Source: Paracoccaceae bacterium (lineage in GTDB: Bacteria; Pseudomonadota; Alphaproteobacteria; Rhodobacterales; Rhodobacteraceae). Taken from it: DNA of 64,000 nt. The translations under genes were made by a program, and so were the position numbers. This document shows positions 53,692-64,000 of the stretch, piece by piece; position 1 is the first letter of the stretch; the number at the start of each line of letters is the position of its first letter. The notes under the pieces are model-generated. The model made no database searches. It was given only the letters and a program-made list of their open reading frames with translations, and had not been told where the DNA came from. The DNA lies in NCBI GenBank assembly GCA_007128135.1, contig SKYA01000006.1:1-64000 (forward strand), given 5' to 3'.

Positions 53692-54495
53692 ATGCCACGC
53701 TATGCATTGAAGATCGAGTATGATGGAAGGCCCTTCCGTGGCTGGCAGGCCCAGTCGGGCCTGCCTTCGGTGCAGACCGCCATCGAGGCGGCGCTGGCGC
53801 GGCTGGAGCCGGACTTGCCGCGCATCGCGGCAGCCGGGCGGACCGATAGCGGCGTGCATGCGACCGGGCAGGTCGCACATTGCGACCTGACGCGCGACTG
53901 GGATCCGTTCCGCCTGTACGAGGCGCTCAATCACCATCTGCGCCTGGCCCCGGTTTCGGTCGTGGCCTGTGCGCGCGTGGATGCGGATTTTCATGCGCGA
54001 TTCTCGGCGCTGGAGCGGCGCTATCTGTTCCGCCTGCTCAACCGGCGCGCACCACCGGCGCTGGAGGCTGGCCGTGTCTGGCATATCCGTCATGTGCTCG
54101 CCCTCGATCCGATGCGGGAGGCCGCGCGCCATCTGCTGGGGAAGCATGATTTCACCACCTTCCGCGCCAGCCAGTGCCAGGCCGCATCTCCTGTCAAGAC
54201 CCTCGATGCGCTGGAGATCGAGACGGTGGAAATGCCCGAAGGCCGGGAAATCCGTTTCCATCTGCGCGCGCGCTCCTTCCTGCACAATCAGGTGCGCAGC
54301 ATGGTCGGCACACTTGAACGGGTTGGAGCCGGGGCCTGGTCGCCCGGGGAAGTGAAGGCAGCACTCGATGCGCGCGACCGTGCGGCCTGCGGCCCTGTCA
54401 GCCCGCCTGACGGGCTGTATCTGACCGGGGTGGGCTATGCGCGAGACCCGTTCCATTCCGGGGCCGAGACAGGGGGGCTGTCTGCCCCCCCTTGA
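53692..54495 (+). CDS. truA: tRNA pseudouridine(38-40) synthase
   Basis: 267 residues: [21 protein letters not shown] and the catalytic aspartate D52 in [11 protein letters not shown], then [18 protein letters not shown] and [16 protein letters not shown]. It converts U38-U40 of tRNA anticodon stems to pseudouridine. The C-terminal 10 residues ([11 protein letters not shown]) run into the hairpin element, which suggests that element copy reshaped the gene's end. Confidence 0.95.
   Translation: MPRYALKIEYDGRPFRGWQAQSGLPSVQTAIEAALARLEPDLPRIAAAGRTDSGVHATGQVAHCDLTRDWDPFRLYEALNHHLRLAPVSVVACARVDADFHARFSALERRYLFRLLNRRAPPALEAGRVWHIRHVLALDPMREAARHLLGKHDFTTFRASQCQAASPVKTLDALEIETVEMPEGREIRFHLRARSFLHNQVRSMVGTLERVGAGAWSPGEVKAALDARDRAACGPVSPPDGLYLTGVGYARDPFHSGAETGGLSAPP
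54472..54490. terminator. Bidirectional hairpin at the truA 3' end
   Basis: GGGGGGC-TGTCT-GCCCCCC is a perfect 7-bp stem overlapping the last truA codons. The loop TGTCT is nearly that of copy A (TGACT). It forms the hairpin half of the dispersed element. Confidence 0.55.
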
Positions 54496-54527
54496 CCCCC
54501 CCGAGGATATTTTTCAAGGATGAAGGG
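54472..54527 (+). repeat. Dispersed hairpin-plus-tail element, copy C
   Basis: The hairpin is followed by TGACCCCCCCGAGGATATT and TTTCAAGGATGAAGGGG. It shares ACCCCC..GAG.ATATT..CAAGATGAAGG with the copies at 24.1 and 34.8 kb. Here, as at 24.1 kb, it lies between convergent genes. Confidence 0.55.
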
Positions 54528-54533
54528 GGAAGG

Positions 54534-54817
54534 TCAGCTGCTCTCTTCGATGACCACCAGATCGCGCTCGGCGGCACCTAGGGCAAAGCTCAGCGCCTCC
54601 TGGTATTCGGGCGAATTGTAGCAGGCCACGGCCGCTTCAAGCGAGGGAAATCGTGCCACCACATTGCGCGCGCGATCCTTGCCTTCGAGCTGAACATAGC
54701 GGGTGGCACGCGCCAGAAAGACGCCACCATGCGCGGCGATCGCTCCGGTCGCGCGCTTGGCATATTCGCCGTAAGCCTCGGGGTCGGTCACGTCGACATG
54801 GGCGATCCACAGCGCAC

Positions 54818-54821
<4 letters not shown>
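54534..54821 (-). CDS. DUF1330 (dimeric alpha-beta barrel) protein
   Basis: 95 residues: [24 protein letters not shown], then [46 protein letters not shown], which is the DUF1330 pattern of a ferredoxin-like dimer related to EthD/ABM domains. The function is unknown. Its ATG overlaps the alaS stop, so it is probably translated from the alaS message. Confidence 0.87.
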
Positions 54822-57475
<2,654 letters not shown>

Positions 57476-57511
57476 CGTTCGTCTCCGGCGCGGGATGCGG
57501 GTTGGCCCGGT

Positions 57512-58114
57512 TTAGCCCTGTGCCGGGGGGCTGTCCACACCCCTGAGAGCCGCAAGGGGGGGTGATTTCGTCACCCGATCCCCGTTTCGAATGCGCCCGT
57601 CCTGCACGACCCGGCAAAGGATGCCGCGCAGCCTGAGCGGGCGGTTCTCGGGTGCGTTGATCCAGACGCGGGAAGAAGCACCATAGCGCGCCGCCCATTT
57701 CACGCAGGCGTCATTGAAGATATCCGACACTTCCAGCAGCGCGGTACCGACCCTCAGCACGTGGCCCGGTGGCAGATTGGCCTCGGACAGGTCCATGTCC
57801 GTGATGAATGTGTCCCCCGGATGCACGATCTCGGTGCGCCTGCGCCAGACCTGGTCGAGCACGCGCCGCGACAGGATGCATATCTGGATGCCCGGGTGCG
57901 GCGCACCATCCGGAGTGCGCAACCAGGGGCGCGTTGCCCAGCGCTCGCCGACAATGCCCGCGCTGCGGGTCACGGTGACTTCCGGCACAAAGCGGCGATG
58001 CCCGTAATCGGGCCGCAGGCACAGCATCTCTACTCTGCCTCCATCCGCGGGCGCAGCCATGACATGCGGCAGTGCGGCCTCGAGTTCTGCCAGCGAAACC
58101 TGATCAGGCGTCAT
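57512..58114 (-). CDS. MOSC-domain protein
   Basis: 200 residues. A beta-barrel MOSC domain is recognisable from VTVTRSAGIVGERWATRP, ICILSRRVLDQVW, GDTFITDMDLSEANLP and LEVSDIFNDACVKWAARYG; the cysteine in the last motif is the conserved molybdenum-cofactor/sulfur carrier residue. These proteins often handle sulfur or act on N-hydroxylated compounds. The ATG at 58114 is preferred. It sits 28 bases downstream of recA on the same strand. Confidence 0.82.
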   Translation of the reverse strand: MTPDQVSLAELEAALPHVMAAPADGGRVEMLCLRPDYGHRRFVPEVTVTRSAGIVGERWATRPWLRTPDGAPHPGIQICILSRRVLDQVWRRRTEIVHPGDTFITDMDLSEANLPPGHVLRVGTALLEVSDIFNDACVKWAARYGASSRVWINAPENRPLRLRGILCRVVQDGRIRNGDRVTKSPPLAALRGVDSPPAQG

Positions 58115-58142
58115 GCTGCCAGATCCGGATTCTCGCGGCGGG

Positions 58143-59210
58143 TCACTCCTCCATGAGCGGCTCATCGCCTTCGGTCATCTTGAAGTCCAGTCCGTGGGCC
58201 GCGCGGATCTTGTCCTCGATGTCATGGGCAATCTGCGGGTTGTCCTTCAGGAAGCTCTTTGCATTCTCGCGTCCCTGCCCGATCCGCTCGTCACCATAGG
58301 AATACCAGGCGCCCGATTTCTCGACCACACCGGCCTTCACGCCCAGATCCAGCAATTCGCCCCGCTTGGAAATTCCCTCGCCATACATGATGTCGAACTC
58401 GACCTGCTTGAAGGGCGGCGCGACCTTGTTCTTGACCACTTTCACGCGGGTCTGGTTGCCCACGACCTCGTCACGATCCTTGATCGAGCCGATGCGGCGA
58501 ATGTCCAGTCGGACAGAGGCGTAGAATTTCAGCGCATTGCCACCGGTCGTGGTTTCGGGAGAGCCGAACATCACCCCGATCTTCATCCGGATCTGGTTGA
58601 TGAAGATCACCATGCAATTGGACCGCGAGATCGAACTGGTCAGTTTGCGCATGGCCTGGCTCATCAGCCGGGCGTGAACGCCCACCGAACTGTCGCCCAT
58701 GTCACCCTCGAGTTCGGATTTGGGCGTCAGGGCGGCGACCGAATCGACCACGACGAGTGACACTGCGCCCGAACGCACCAGCGTGTCCACGATTTCAAGC
58801 GCCTGCTCGCCTGTATCAGGCTGCGAGATCAGCAATTCGTCCAGATCGACCCCAAGCTTGCGGGCATATTGCGGGTCAAGCGCGTGTTCGGCATCGACAA
58901 AGGCGCAGACACCGCCTTTCTTCTGTTCTTCTGCGACGACATGCAGGGTCAGCGTGGTCTTGCCCGAGGATTCTGGGCCGTAGATCTCGACCACGCGGCC
59001 CTTGGGCAGACCTCCAATCCCCAGCGCGATATCAAGCCCGAGCGACCCGGTGGAGGTTGATTCGATCTCGGTCACCGGGTTGTCGCCACCCAGCTTCATG
59101 ATCGAGCCCTTGCCGAACTGCCGCTCTATCTGGGCCAGCGCGGATTCCAGCGCTTTCTGCTTTTCTGCACTCCGCTTGTCGGTCATGGTCAAAAGGTCCG
59201 CTACTGCCAT
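58143..59210 (-). CDS. recA: Recombinase A
   Basis: 355 residues: [38 protein letters not shown] (family start), Walker [10 protein letters not shown] near residue 68, Walker [13 protein letters not shown]2 loop [18 protein letters not shown] and an acidic C-terminus. It drives homologous recombination and LexA self-cleavage. Two SOS-box-like direct repeats lie 50 and 81 bases upstream. ATG 59210 is favoured by similarity; MTDKRS at 59186 is an alternative. Confidence 0.97.
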   Translation of the reverse strand: MAVADLLTMTDKRSAEKQKALESALAQIERQFGKGSIMKLGGDNPVTEIESTSTGSLGLDIALGIGGLPKGRVVEIYGPESSGKTTLTLHVVAEEQKKGGVCAFVDAEHALDPQYARKLGVDLDELLISQPDTGEQALEIVDTLVRSGAVSLVVVDSVAALTPKSELEGDMGDSSVGVHARLMSQAMRKLTSSISRSNCMVIFINQIRMKIGVMFGSPETTTGGNALKFYASVRLDIRRIGSIKDRDEVVGNQTRVKVVKNKVAPPFKQVEFDIMYGEGISKRGELLDLGVKAGVVEKSGAWYSYGDERIGQGRENAKSFLKDNPQIAHDIEDKIRAAHGLDFKMTEGDEPLMEE

Positions 59211-59259
59211 TTTCCAGCCCCTTATTTCACAGCGCGCCATGCACGGCAATCGCCCGTTT

Positions 59260-59274
59260 GTTCACCTAAAGTTC
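59260..59274. promoter_or_regulatory. SOS (LexA) box 1 upstream of recA
   Basis: GTTC-ACCTAAA-GTTC matches the alphaproteobacterial LexA consensus GTTC-N7-GTTC exactly, written on the plus strand (GAAC-N7-GAAC on the recA strand). It lies 50 bases upstream of the recA start. Confidence 0.7.
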
Positions 59275-59290
59275 CTTAGCCCATCCTGAA

Positions 59291-59305
59291 GTACAAAGCG
59301 AGAAC
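59291..59305 (-). promoter_or_regulatory. SOS (LexA) box 2 upstream of recA
   Basis: On the recA strand, GTTC-TCGCTTT-GTAC differs from GTTC-N7-GTTC by one base and matches the common GTTCTCN-TTTGTNC flavour of alphaproteobacterial recA boxes. It lies 81 bases upstream of the start and is probably the principal LexA site. Confidence 0.65.
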
Positions 59306-59487
59306 TTTTTGCGCGATCACCTCATATTAGGATGAATCGGTTAAGAATTTCTTTCTGACGCCATTGGGCGGGACGGGCATTGCATCAGGCGCAGGGCGGG
59401 GTTTCGGCGCTTGCAATGGTCAGGGAAGCAATCCTGACATATATCACCCGCATGGGAGGAAACGCCTCGACAGAAAAGGGTTTCCAA

Positions 59488-59706
59488 ATGACAAGTCTTA
59501 CCACGAATACCTTCGCTGGGTCTCCGGGCCGCTTGCGCAATGCGATGGACGGCGTGATGGCCTTTCTGGTCCTGCTGGCCGAAGCCTCGCCCCGCTATCG
59601 GTTGCTGCAGAAATACAACGCACTCAGCGACGAGCAACTGGCCGAAATGGGCATCAGCCGCGCCGATGTCGTCGAGCGGGTCTTTGGCGCGCGCGTTCAC
59701 TATTGA
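59488..59706 (+). CDS. DUF1127 small basic protein
   Basis: 72 residues: a hydrophobic/helix N-terminal part (NAMDGVMAFLVLLAEASPRYRLLQKYNALSDEQLAEMGISRADV) ending in the DUF1127 pattern L.D.QL..MGI.R.D. Such proteins in alphaproteobacteria bind RNA or regulators and affect phosphate and stress responses (for example CcaF1-like proteins in Rhodobacter, from memory). Its stop overlaps by 7 bases the 3' end of the convergent aldehyde-dehydrogenase-like gene. Confidence 0.82.
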   Translation: MTSLTTNTFAGSPGRLRNAMDGVMAFLVLLAEASPRYRLLQKYNALSDEQLAEMGISRADVVERVFGARVHY

Positions 59707-60290
59707 GACATTCGCAAACGGCGCCCCAGCACCTCGCGAATGGCGGCCTCGGTTCCGGGGGTCTGCGCGTGCAGCAGAGCGAAGGCGCCGGGAGGCAGGT
59801 CGGCCCGCTGCAGCACTTCGGCCAGATGCGTCGCAAAGATGGCCCAGTCAGGGGGTGGGCACCAGATCACCCCGCCCCGCAAGCCCGCCCCGAGCGCGGC
59901 ACCGAATGTCTCGCCGGGACGCGTTCCGTGCGCCGACGTGATCGGTGCTCCCAGAATCACGCGCTGCCCCGGCCCGCAGGGCGCGACCATGGCCCGGGCA
60001 AGTACGCCGATCTGCTCGGGGTCGATCTGCATCCCCGTCTGATGCGCATGCGCCGCGCAGAGGCTCGCGGCCGACTGCCCGATCATATCCGCCGCCCGCG
60101 CGCATGAGCGGGCATCCGCCGCGCGCAGTGCGCTCGCGGCCCGCGCGATATCCCGTGCCTCTGCCGGCACGATCTGGCCCAGCGCCCGCCCATCGGGGTG
60201 GCACAGCGGCAGGGCGCGGGTCGCAAAGGGGACCCGCCAGCGCCCGGCCAAGAAATGCGAGAAGAGACGTTCCGAATAATCCTCGAACAT
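59700..60290 (-). CDS. Short aldehyde-dehydrogenase-like protein lacking catalytic domain
   Basis: 196 residues resembling the N-terminal third of aldehyde dehydrogenases: FLAGRWRVPFATRALPLCHPDGRALGQIVPAEARDIARAA, then PPPDWAIFATHLAEVLQRADLPPGAFALLHAQTPGTEAAI, equivalent to the P-x-x-x-A-x-x-L-A-x-x-L-x-x-A-G-L-P-P-G block. The catalytic cysteine and glutamate domain is absent. The gene is open throughout, so it is a shortened paralogue or a decayed gene kept in frame. The ATG at 60290 lies 76 bases from divergent psuK. Confidence 0.6.
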   Translation of the reverse strand: MFEDYSERLFSHFLAGRWRVPFATRALPLCHPDGRALGQIVPAEARDIARAASALRAADARSCARAADMIGQSAASLCAAHAHQTGMQIDPEQIGVLARAMVAPCGPGQRVILGAPITSAHGTRPGETFGAALGAGLRGGVIWCPPPDWAIFATHLAEVLQRADLPPGAFALLHAQTPGTEAAIREVLGRRLRMSQ

Positions 60291-60366
60291 GACTCTGCCT
60301 AGCAGGCCACGCAGGGCGCTTCCAGCGCCACTTGCCAAAGCCGACGCCTTGAGCCACCACAGGCGG

Positions 60367-61269
60367 ATGACCCAGCCGCCGGAAATCCTGTGCATTGGCG
60401 CAGCACTTTGGGACGTGATCGGCCGCGCACCGCAACGGATGCGTCCTGGCGCCGATGTGCCTGGACAAATGACACGCCTGCCGGGGGGGGTTGCGCTCAA
60501 CATAGCTTTGGCGCTGGCCCGACAGGGAATGCGGGCCGCGATTCTGGCCGCTGTGGGACGCGATGCGCTGGGCGATGCGCTGGTCGCGGAGGTCGCCGCA
60601 CAGGGTGTGGAGACCGGCTTTCTCTATCGTCCGGAGGACCTTCCGACCGATGCCTACATGGCCATCGAGGACGCCGACGGCCTGATTGCCGCGATTGCCG
60701 ATTCCAGCACGCTGGAGACCGCTGGCCAGTACCTGCTCGATCCGCTGGCAGATGGTCGGCTCGGTACGGAAACGGCCCCCTATGCCGGAATGATCGCGCT
60801 GGATGGTGGCCTGACACATGCCCAGTTGTCCGGGCTTGCGAGCGCGCGGATCCTTTCGCGCGCCGATCTGCGGCTGGTCCCGGCCTCGCCCGGAAAGGCC
60901 GCGCGGCTGATGCCTTTCTTCGACCGGCCGCAGACCATATTCTACCTCAATCGCGAGGAAGCCGGGATCCTCTGCGCCAGCAGCTTTGCCGATTCAGCCT
61001 CGGCTGCGCTGGCGATGCTGGCGCGCGGCGCCGGCCGAGTTATCATCACGGATGGCGCCGCGGCAGCATGCGACGCCGATGCAGGTGAGATGATCACCCG
61101 CACCCCACCTGTCGTGCGGGTGCAAAGGGTTACCGGCGCGGGCGATACCTTCATGGCTGTGCATATGGCGCTGGAATTTCTGGGCGCATCGCGTCGCGAC
61201 GCGCTCGAGCATGCGCTGCGCATCGCCGCCGATCATGTCGCCATGGCACCGGAGACCCGAGCACCATGA
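60367..61269 (+). CDS. psuK: PfkB-family carbohydrate kinase, probable pseudouridine kinase
   Basis: 300 residues with PGGVALNIALALARQGM and AAVGRDALGDAL (substrate lid) and the C-terminal anion-hole motif VTGAGDTFMAVHMALE. PfkB kinases phosphorylate sugars or nucleosides. Adjacency to psuG suggests pseudouridine as substrate, giving pseudouridine 5'-phosphate; the assignment rests on this context. The ATG at 60367 starts MTQPPEILCIGAALWDV. Confidence 0.88.
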   Translation: MTQPPEILCIGAALWDVIGRAPQRMRPGADVPGQMTRLPGGVALNIALALARQGMRAAILAAVGRDALGDALVAEVAAQGVETGFLYRPEDLPTDAYMAIEDADGLIAAIADSSTLETAGQYLLDPLADGRLGTETAPYAGMIALDGGLTHAQLSGLASARILSRADLRLVPASPGKAARLMPFFDRPQTIFYLNREEAGILCASSFADSASAALAMLARGAGRVIITDGAAAACDADAGEMITRTPPVVRVQRVTGAGDTFMAVHMALEFLGASRRDALEHALRIAADHVAMAPETRAP

Positions 61270-61395
61270 GATTGCCTTCGGACTGCTCACCGCGCGACAT
61301 CCTCGCGCTTGAACTCGCGAGGGGCACCCTCGCGGCGCGGATATCCGCGCAACTCCGCCCAGACTGACCTGCCCTTCATCCGGAGACCTGACCCC

Positions 61396-62313
61396 ATGCC
61401 GCCGCTCACATTCGCCCCCGACGTACAGGCCGCCCGCGAGGCTGGCCGCCCTCTGGTGGCGCTCGAATCCACCATCATCACCCATGGGATGCCATGGCCG
61501 AAGAACGTCGAGATGGCCCGCACCGTCGAGGCCGACATTCGCGAGGCTGGCGCAGTGCCTGCAACAATCGCCGTGATGGAGGGCCGGATCCACATCGGCC
61601 TGACCGAGCCGCAGCTCACCCGGCTCGCACAGGCCGGCGAGGTCATGAAACTCAGCCGCGCCGACCTGGCGGTGGCGCTTGCCACAAGCCGGATGGGCGC
61701 CACGACAGTCGCGGCCACCATGATCTGCGCGCGCCTCGCCGGGATCGATGTCTTTGCGACTGGCGGCATCGGCGGGGTGCATCAGGGCGCAGAGCAGAGT
61801 TTCGACATCTCGGCCGACCTGCAGGAACTTGCGCAGACCCGTGTCACGGTCGTCGCAGCGGGGGCCAAGGCCATTCTCGACCTGCCCAAGACGCTCGAGG
61901 TGCTGGAAACGCTGGGCGTGCCGGTCATCGCTTGCGGGCAGGATGCCTTTCCGGCCTTCTGGTCGCGCGACTCGGGGCTAACAGCGCCCCTGCGACTGGA
62001 TCATCCGCAGGATATCGCCCGCGCACATCTGATGCGCGCGCGCCTCGGCCTGCCCGGAGGCCAGCTTGTCGCGAACCCCATTCCCCCCGCGGCCGAGATT
62101 CCGGCGGACCGGCTTGCACCGCTGATCGCGCAAGCGCAGGCCGAAGCCGCGGCGCAGGGCATCAGCACCAAATCGGTCACGCCCTTCATGCTCTCCCGCC
62201 TGTTCGAGCTGACCGAAGGCGCCTCGCTTGCAGCCAATATCGCGCTTGTGCGCAACAATGCGCTTCTGGCCGCCGGGATTGCCCGCGCGCTGGTCGCAGA
62301 GAGACGCTTGTAA
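61396..62313 (+). CDS. psuG: Pseudouridine-5'-phosphate glycosidase
   Basis: 305 residues: PLVALESTIITHGMPWPKNVEMA, GLTEPQLTRLA, SRADLAVALATSRMGATTVAATMI and VFATGGIGGVH, then GISTKSVTPFMLSRLFELTEGASL, all PsuG signatures. It cleaves pseudouridine 5'-phosphate to uracil and ribose 5-phosphate in the cytoplasm. It follows psuK by 126 bases; the spacer holds no other gene I can support. The pair forms a pseudouridine salvage module. Confidence 0.93.
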   Translation: MPPLTFAPDVQAAREAGRPLVALESTIITHGMPWPKNVEMARTVEADIREAGAVPATIAVMEGRIHIGLTEPQLTRLAQAGEVMKLSRADLAVALATSRMGATTVAATMICARLAGIDVFATGGIGGVHQGAEQSFDISADLQELAQTRVTVVAAGAKAILDLPKTLEVLETLGVPVIACGQDAFPAFWSRDSGLTAPLRLDHPQDIARAHLMRARLGLPGGQLVANPIPPAAEIPADRLAPLIAQAQAEAAAQGISTKSVTPFMLSRLFELTEGASLAANIALVRNNALLAAGIARALVAERRL

Positions 62314-62364
62314 TCCGCTTGCCCCTCCCCCATCTTGCGCGAGACCCAGAAAGACGAGCACCCC

Positions 62365-63057
62365 ATGAGTAGTGAACCGGGAAAACGTGGCCTGATTGCC
62401 TGGCTGCGCGGCAATTTCCTCGCCGGGCTGGCCGTGATCGCACCCGGCGTGCTGACCATATGGCTGATCTGGAATGTCATCACCTGGATCGACGGGCTGG
62501 TGCTGCCGCTGATACCACGCCGCTTTCACCCGGAAACCATGCTGGGATGGGATATTCCGGGCGCGGGCGTCGTGATCTTCGTCGCCTTCACTCTGGTCAT
62601 GGGCTATTTTACCAAGGGGCTGATCGGACGCACGCTTGTTACCTGGGGCGAGCGGATCGTCGAGGCAATGCCGGTCGTCCGGTCGATCTACAACGCCGTC
62701 AAGCAGATCGCCGACACGATCCTGTCGCGGCAGGCGCCGACCTTTGACCGTGCCTGCCTTGTGCAATACCCCCGCCCCGGCATCTGGGCCGTGGCCTTCA
62801 TCTCGACCACCACGCGGGGCGAGATCGGCGAGCATCTGGCCGAAAACGGCGAGATGATCTCGGTGTTCCTGCCCACGACTCCGAACCCGACCTCGGGCTT
62901 TCTGCTGTTCGTGCCGCGCGCGGATGTTATCGAACTCGACATGGCGATCGAGGATGCGGCGAAACTGGTGATCTCGGCGGGGCTGGTCTATCCGGATTCG
63001 CGCAAGCTCAAAGGGGTGAAATTGCCGACTCTCAACCAAACATCGCCTCAAGGCTGA
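62365..63057 (+). CDS. DUF502 membrane protein
   Basis: 230 residues. Two membrane segments (LAGLAVIAPGVLTIWLIWNVI and IPGAGVVIFVAFTLVMGYFTKGLIG) are followed by a conserved cytoplasmic stretch (MPVVRSIYNAVKQIADTILS) and beta-rich VQYPRPGIWAVAFIS and PTTPNPTSGFLLFVP, typical of DUF502. The function is unknown; plant relatives (COV proteins) affect vesicle traffic. It overlaps the patatin-like gene by 26 bases tail to tail. Confidence 0.88.
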   Translation: MSSEPGKRGLIAWLRGNFLAGLAVIAPGVLTIWLIWNVITWIDGLVLPLIPRRFHPETMLGWDIPGAGVVIFVAFTLVMGYFTKGLIGRTLVTWGERIVEAMPVVRSIYNAVKQIADTILSRQAPTFDRACLVQYPRPGIWAVAFISTTTRGEIGEHLAENGEMISVFLPTTPNPTSGFLLFVPRADVIELDMAIEDAAKLVISAGLVYPDSRKLKGVKLPTLNQTSPQG

Positions 63058-64000
63058 CACTGGCGCGGGTGTTCAGATCGTCCTTGTGGCCGGCAAGGAA
63101 CCCCTCGCAGGCCCGTCGGCCCGCCTGTTTCAGCGTATGCAGCAAATAGGGCGTCGGGGTTACCTTGCTGGTGACCGAGAGCGTGGTCATCAGGTCGTCA
63201 TCGGCAACCATGTGCACCAGAACATCCTTCATCGTGCCGCGCTCCATCTGGCCCCCGGCGATCAGTTCCTTGACGAAATGGACCGCGCGCAATTCTCGCA
63301 GCAGGGAGGAGTTGAAGCTGATCTCGTTGATCCGGTTCTGAATTTCCTGGGGCGTCTGGGGCACGTCCTCGCGCCGCATCGGGTTGATGTTCACGATCAC
63401 GATGTCATCGGGCAGATGTGCTGCGAAAAGCGGAAACAGCGCCGGGTTGCCGGTATAGCCGCCATCCCAGAACGCCTCTGACTCGCCGGTCTTCGGGTCC
63501 ATGAACTCGACGGCCTGAAACAGCGTCGGCAGGCAGGCGGAGGCCAGGATCACCTCGCCCGAGACCTCGTCCCCCGAAAAGACCCGGATCTTGCCGCTGC
63601 GCACATTGGTGGTCGCGATATGCAACTCCGGCCCTTCGGTGGCGCAGACCTGATCGTAATTCAGCGAGCGCACCACCGGCTCGAGCGGATTGCGGTAAAG
63701 CGGACCGTAGTGATAGGGGCTGGTGACCAGTGCCGCGACATCCGTCGGCGAGACCGGCATCATCCGCTCCATCCAGGAATTGATCACACCCACAGGCGGC
63801 AGCGCCTGCGCGATCCAGCCGGTCAGACGCAGATCATGCACCGCACCCACCTGATGCCAGACCTGATCGAGCAGCACGCGCGCGCCCTGCGCCCCGGCGA
63901 CCGCCCAGCCGGCCTTGAGCGCCGCCCCGTTCAGCGCCCCCGCCGAGGTGCCCGAGATCGCGGCAATCTCGATATCCTTCTCCTGCAACAGCCGGTCCAG
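63032..64000 (-). CDS. Patatin-like phospholipase (5' end outside window)
   Basis: The frame is open to the window edge, so the N-terminus with the GGGxRG oxyanion motif lies beyond 64000; 322 residues are visible. The nucleophile elbow GTSAG (IAAISGTSAGALNG) is near the visible start, and the catalytic Asp motif DGGYTGNPALFPL follows about 195 residues later. It hydrolyses acyl esters of phospholipids or related lipids. The tail-to-tail overlap with the DUF502 gene suggests mutual transcriptional interference. Confidence 0.9.
   Translation of the reverse strand: MDRLLQEKDIEIAAISGTSAGALNGAALKAGWAVAGAQGARVLLDQVWHQVGAVHDLRLTGWIAQALPPVGVINSWMERMMPVSPTDVAALVTSPYHYGPLYRNPLEPVVRSLNYDQVCATEGPELHIATTNVRSGKIRVFSGDEVSGEVILASACLPTLFQAVEFMDPKTGESEAFWDGGYTGNPALFPLFAAHLPDDIVIVNINPMRREDVPQTPQEIQNRINEISFNSSLLRELRAVHFVKELIAGGQMERGTMKDVLVHMVADDDLMTTLSVTSKVTPTPYLLHTLKQAGRRACEGFLAGHKDDLNTRASVSLEAMFG

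Overview
The window is chromosomal DNA from a high-GC alphaproteobacterium. Gene content points to the Rhodobacteraceae (Rhodobacter/Roseobacter-type): an RpoHII-type sigma factor, ethylmalonyl-CoA mutase, glcDEF glycolate oxidase, heterotetrameric sarcosine oxidase, CcmI, UbiK, the hemD/mitofilin-like/HemY-like cluster divergent from tsaD, and GTTC-N7-GTTC type SOS boxes in front of recA. The genus cannot be fixed from the sequence alone. Coding density is high, many genes overlap by ATGA, and I see no prophage, complete insertion sequence, CRISPR array or rRNA operon. Two tRNA genes are present (Thr-CGT, Arg-CCT).

Layout. 1-5.1 kb: 3' part of an rRNA methyltransferase gene overlapped by a PIN-domain gene, ubiK, then the lgt-midA-pgeF operon and a 48-codon small gene. 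5.1-16.6 kb: hsp20, a secreted trypsin-like protease, glcD-glcE-glcF with a palindromic operator, an ArgO/LysE exporter, ethylmalonyl-CoA mutase, a GT61 glycosyltransferase and a photolyase/cryptochrome. 16.7-24.1 kb: tRNA-Thr, the hemD/mitofilin-like/HemY-like operon facing tsaD-gpsA-yciI-EVE. 24.2-29.3 kb: a dipeptide-type ABC importer, followed by about 0.8 kb without a convincing gene. 30.1-32.8 kb: a small membrane protein, a DUF1289 protein, and ccmI-ruvX. 33.0-38.7 kb: the sarcosine oxidase operon soxB-(small membrane protein)-soxD-soxA-soxG, then sodB. 39.6-49.8 kb: housekeeping and stress genes (BNR-repeat protein, hemerythrin, nitroreductase, ChaC-like, DUF2125, VanZ-like, rpoHII, a MarR-like protein with a cysteine cluster, valS, DUF3592). 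49.8-54.8 kb: a LacI-type regulator with two operator-like palindromes, tRNA-Arg, PPK2, a DMT transporter, an SDR protein, truA and a DUF1330 protein. 54.8-64 kb: alaS-MOSC-recA, a DUF1127 protein, a short aldehyde-dehydrogenase-like protein, psuK-psuG (pseudouridine breakdown), a DUF502 protein and the 3' part of a patatin-like phospholipase gene.

The genes suggest an aerobic heterotroph that uses C1/C2 and methylated compounds: glycolate to glyoxylate by GlcDEF, the ethylmalonyl-CoA pathway for acetyl-CoA assimilation, and sarcosine demethylation to glycine and methylene-THF. It also carries oxidative and light-stress functions (SodB, RpoHII, photolyase, Hsp20).

No clearly new multi-gene system stands out. 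The best leads are small-scale: a dispersed hairpin plus conserved-tail intergenic element (three clear copies and one partial), patches of rare AT-rich codons inside soxA and valS, a perfect palindrome before glcD, paired SOS boxes before recA, a cysteine cluster on a MarR-like protein, and a catalytically truncated aldehyde-dehydrogenase-like protein beside psuKG.
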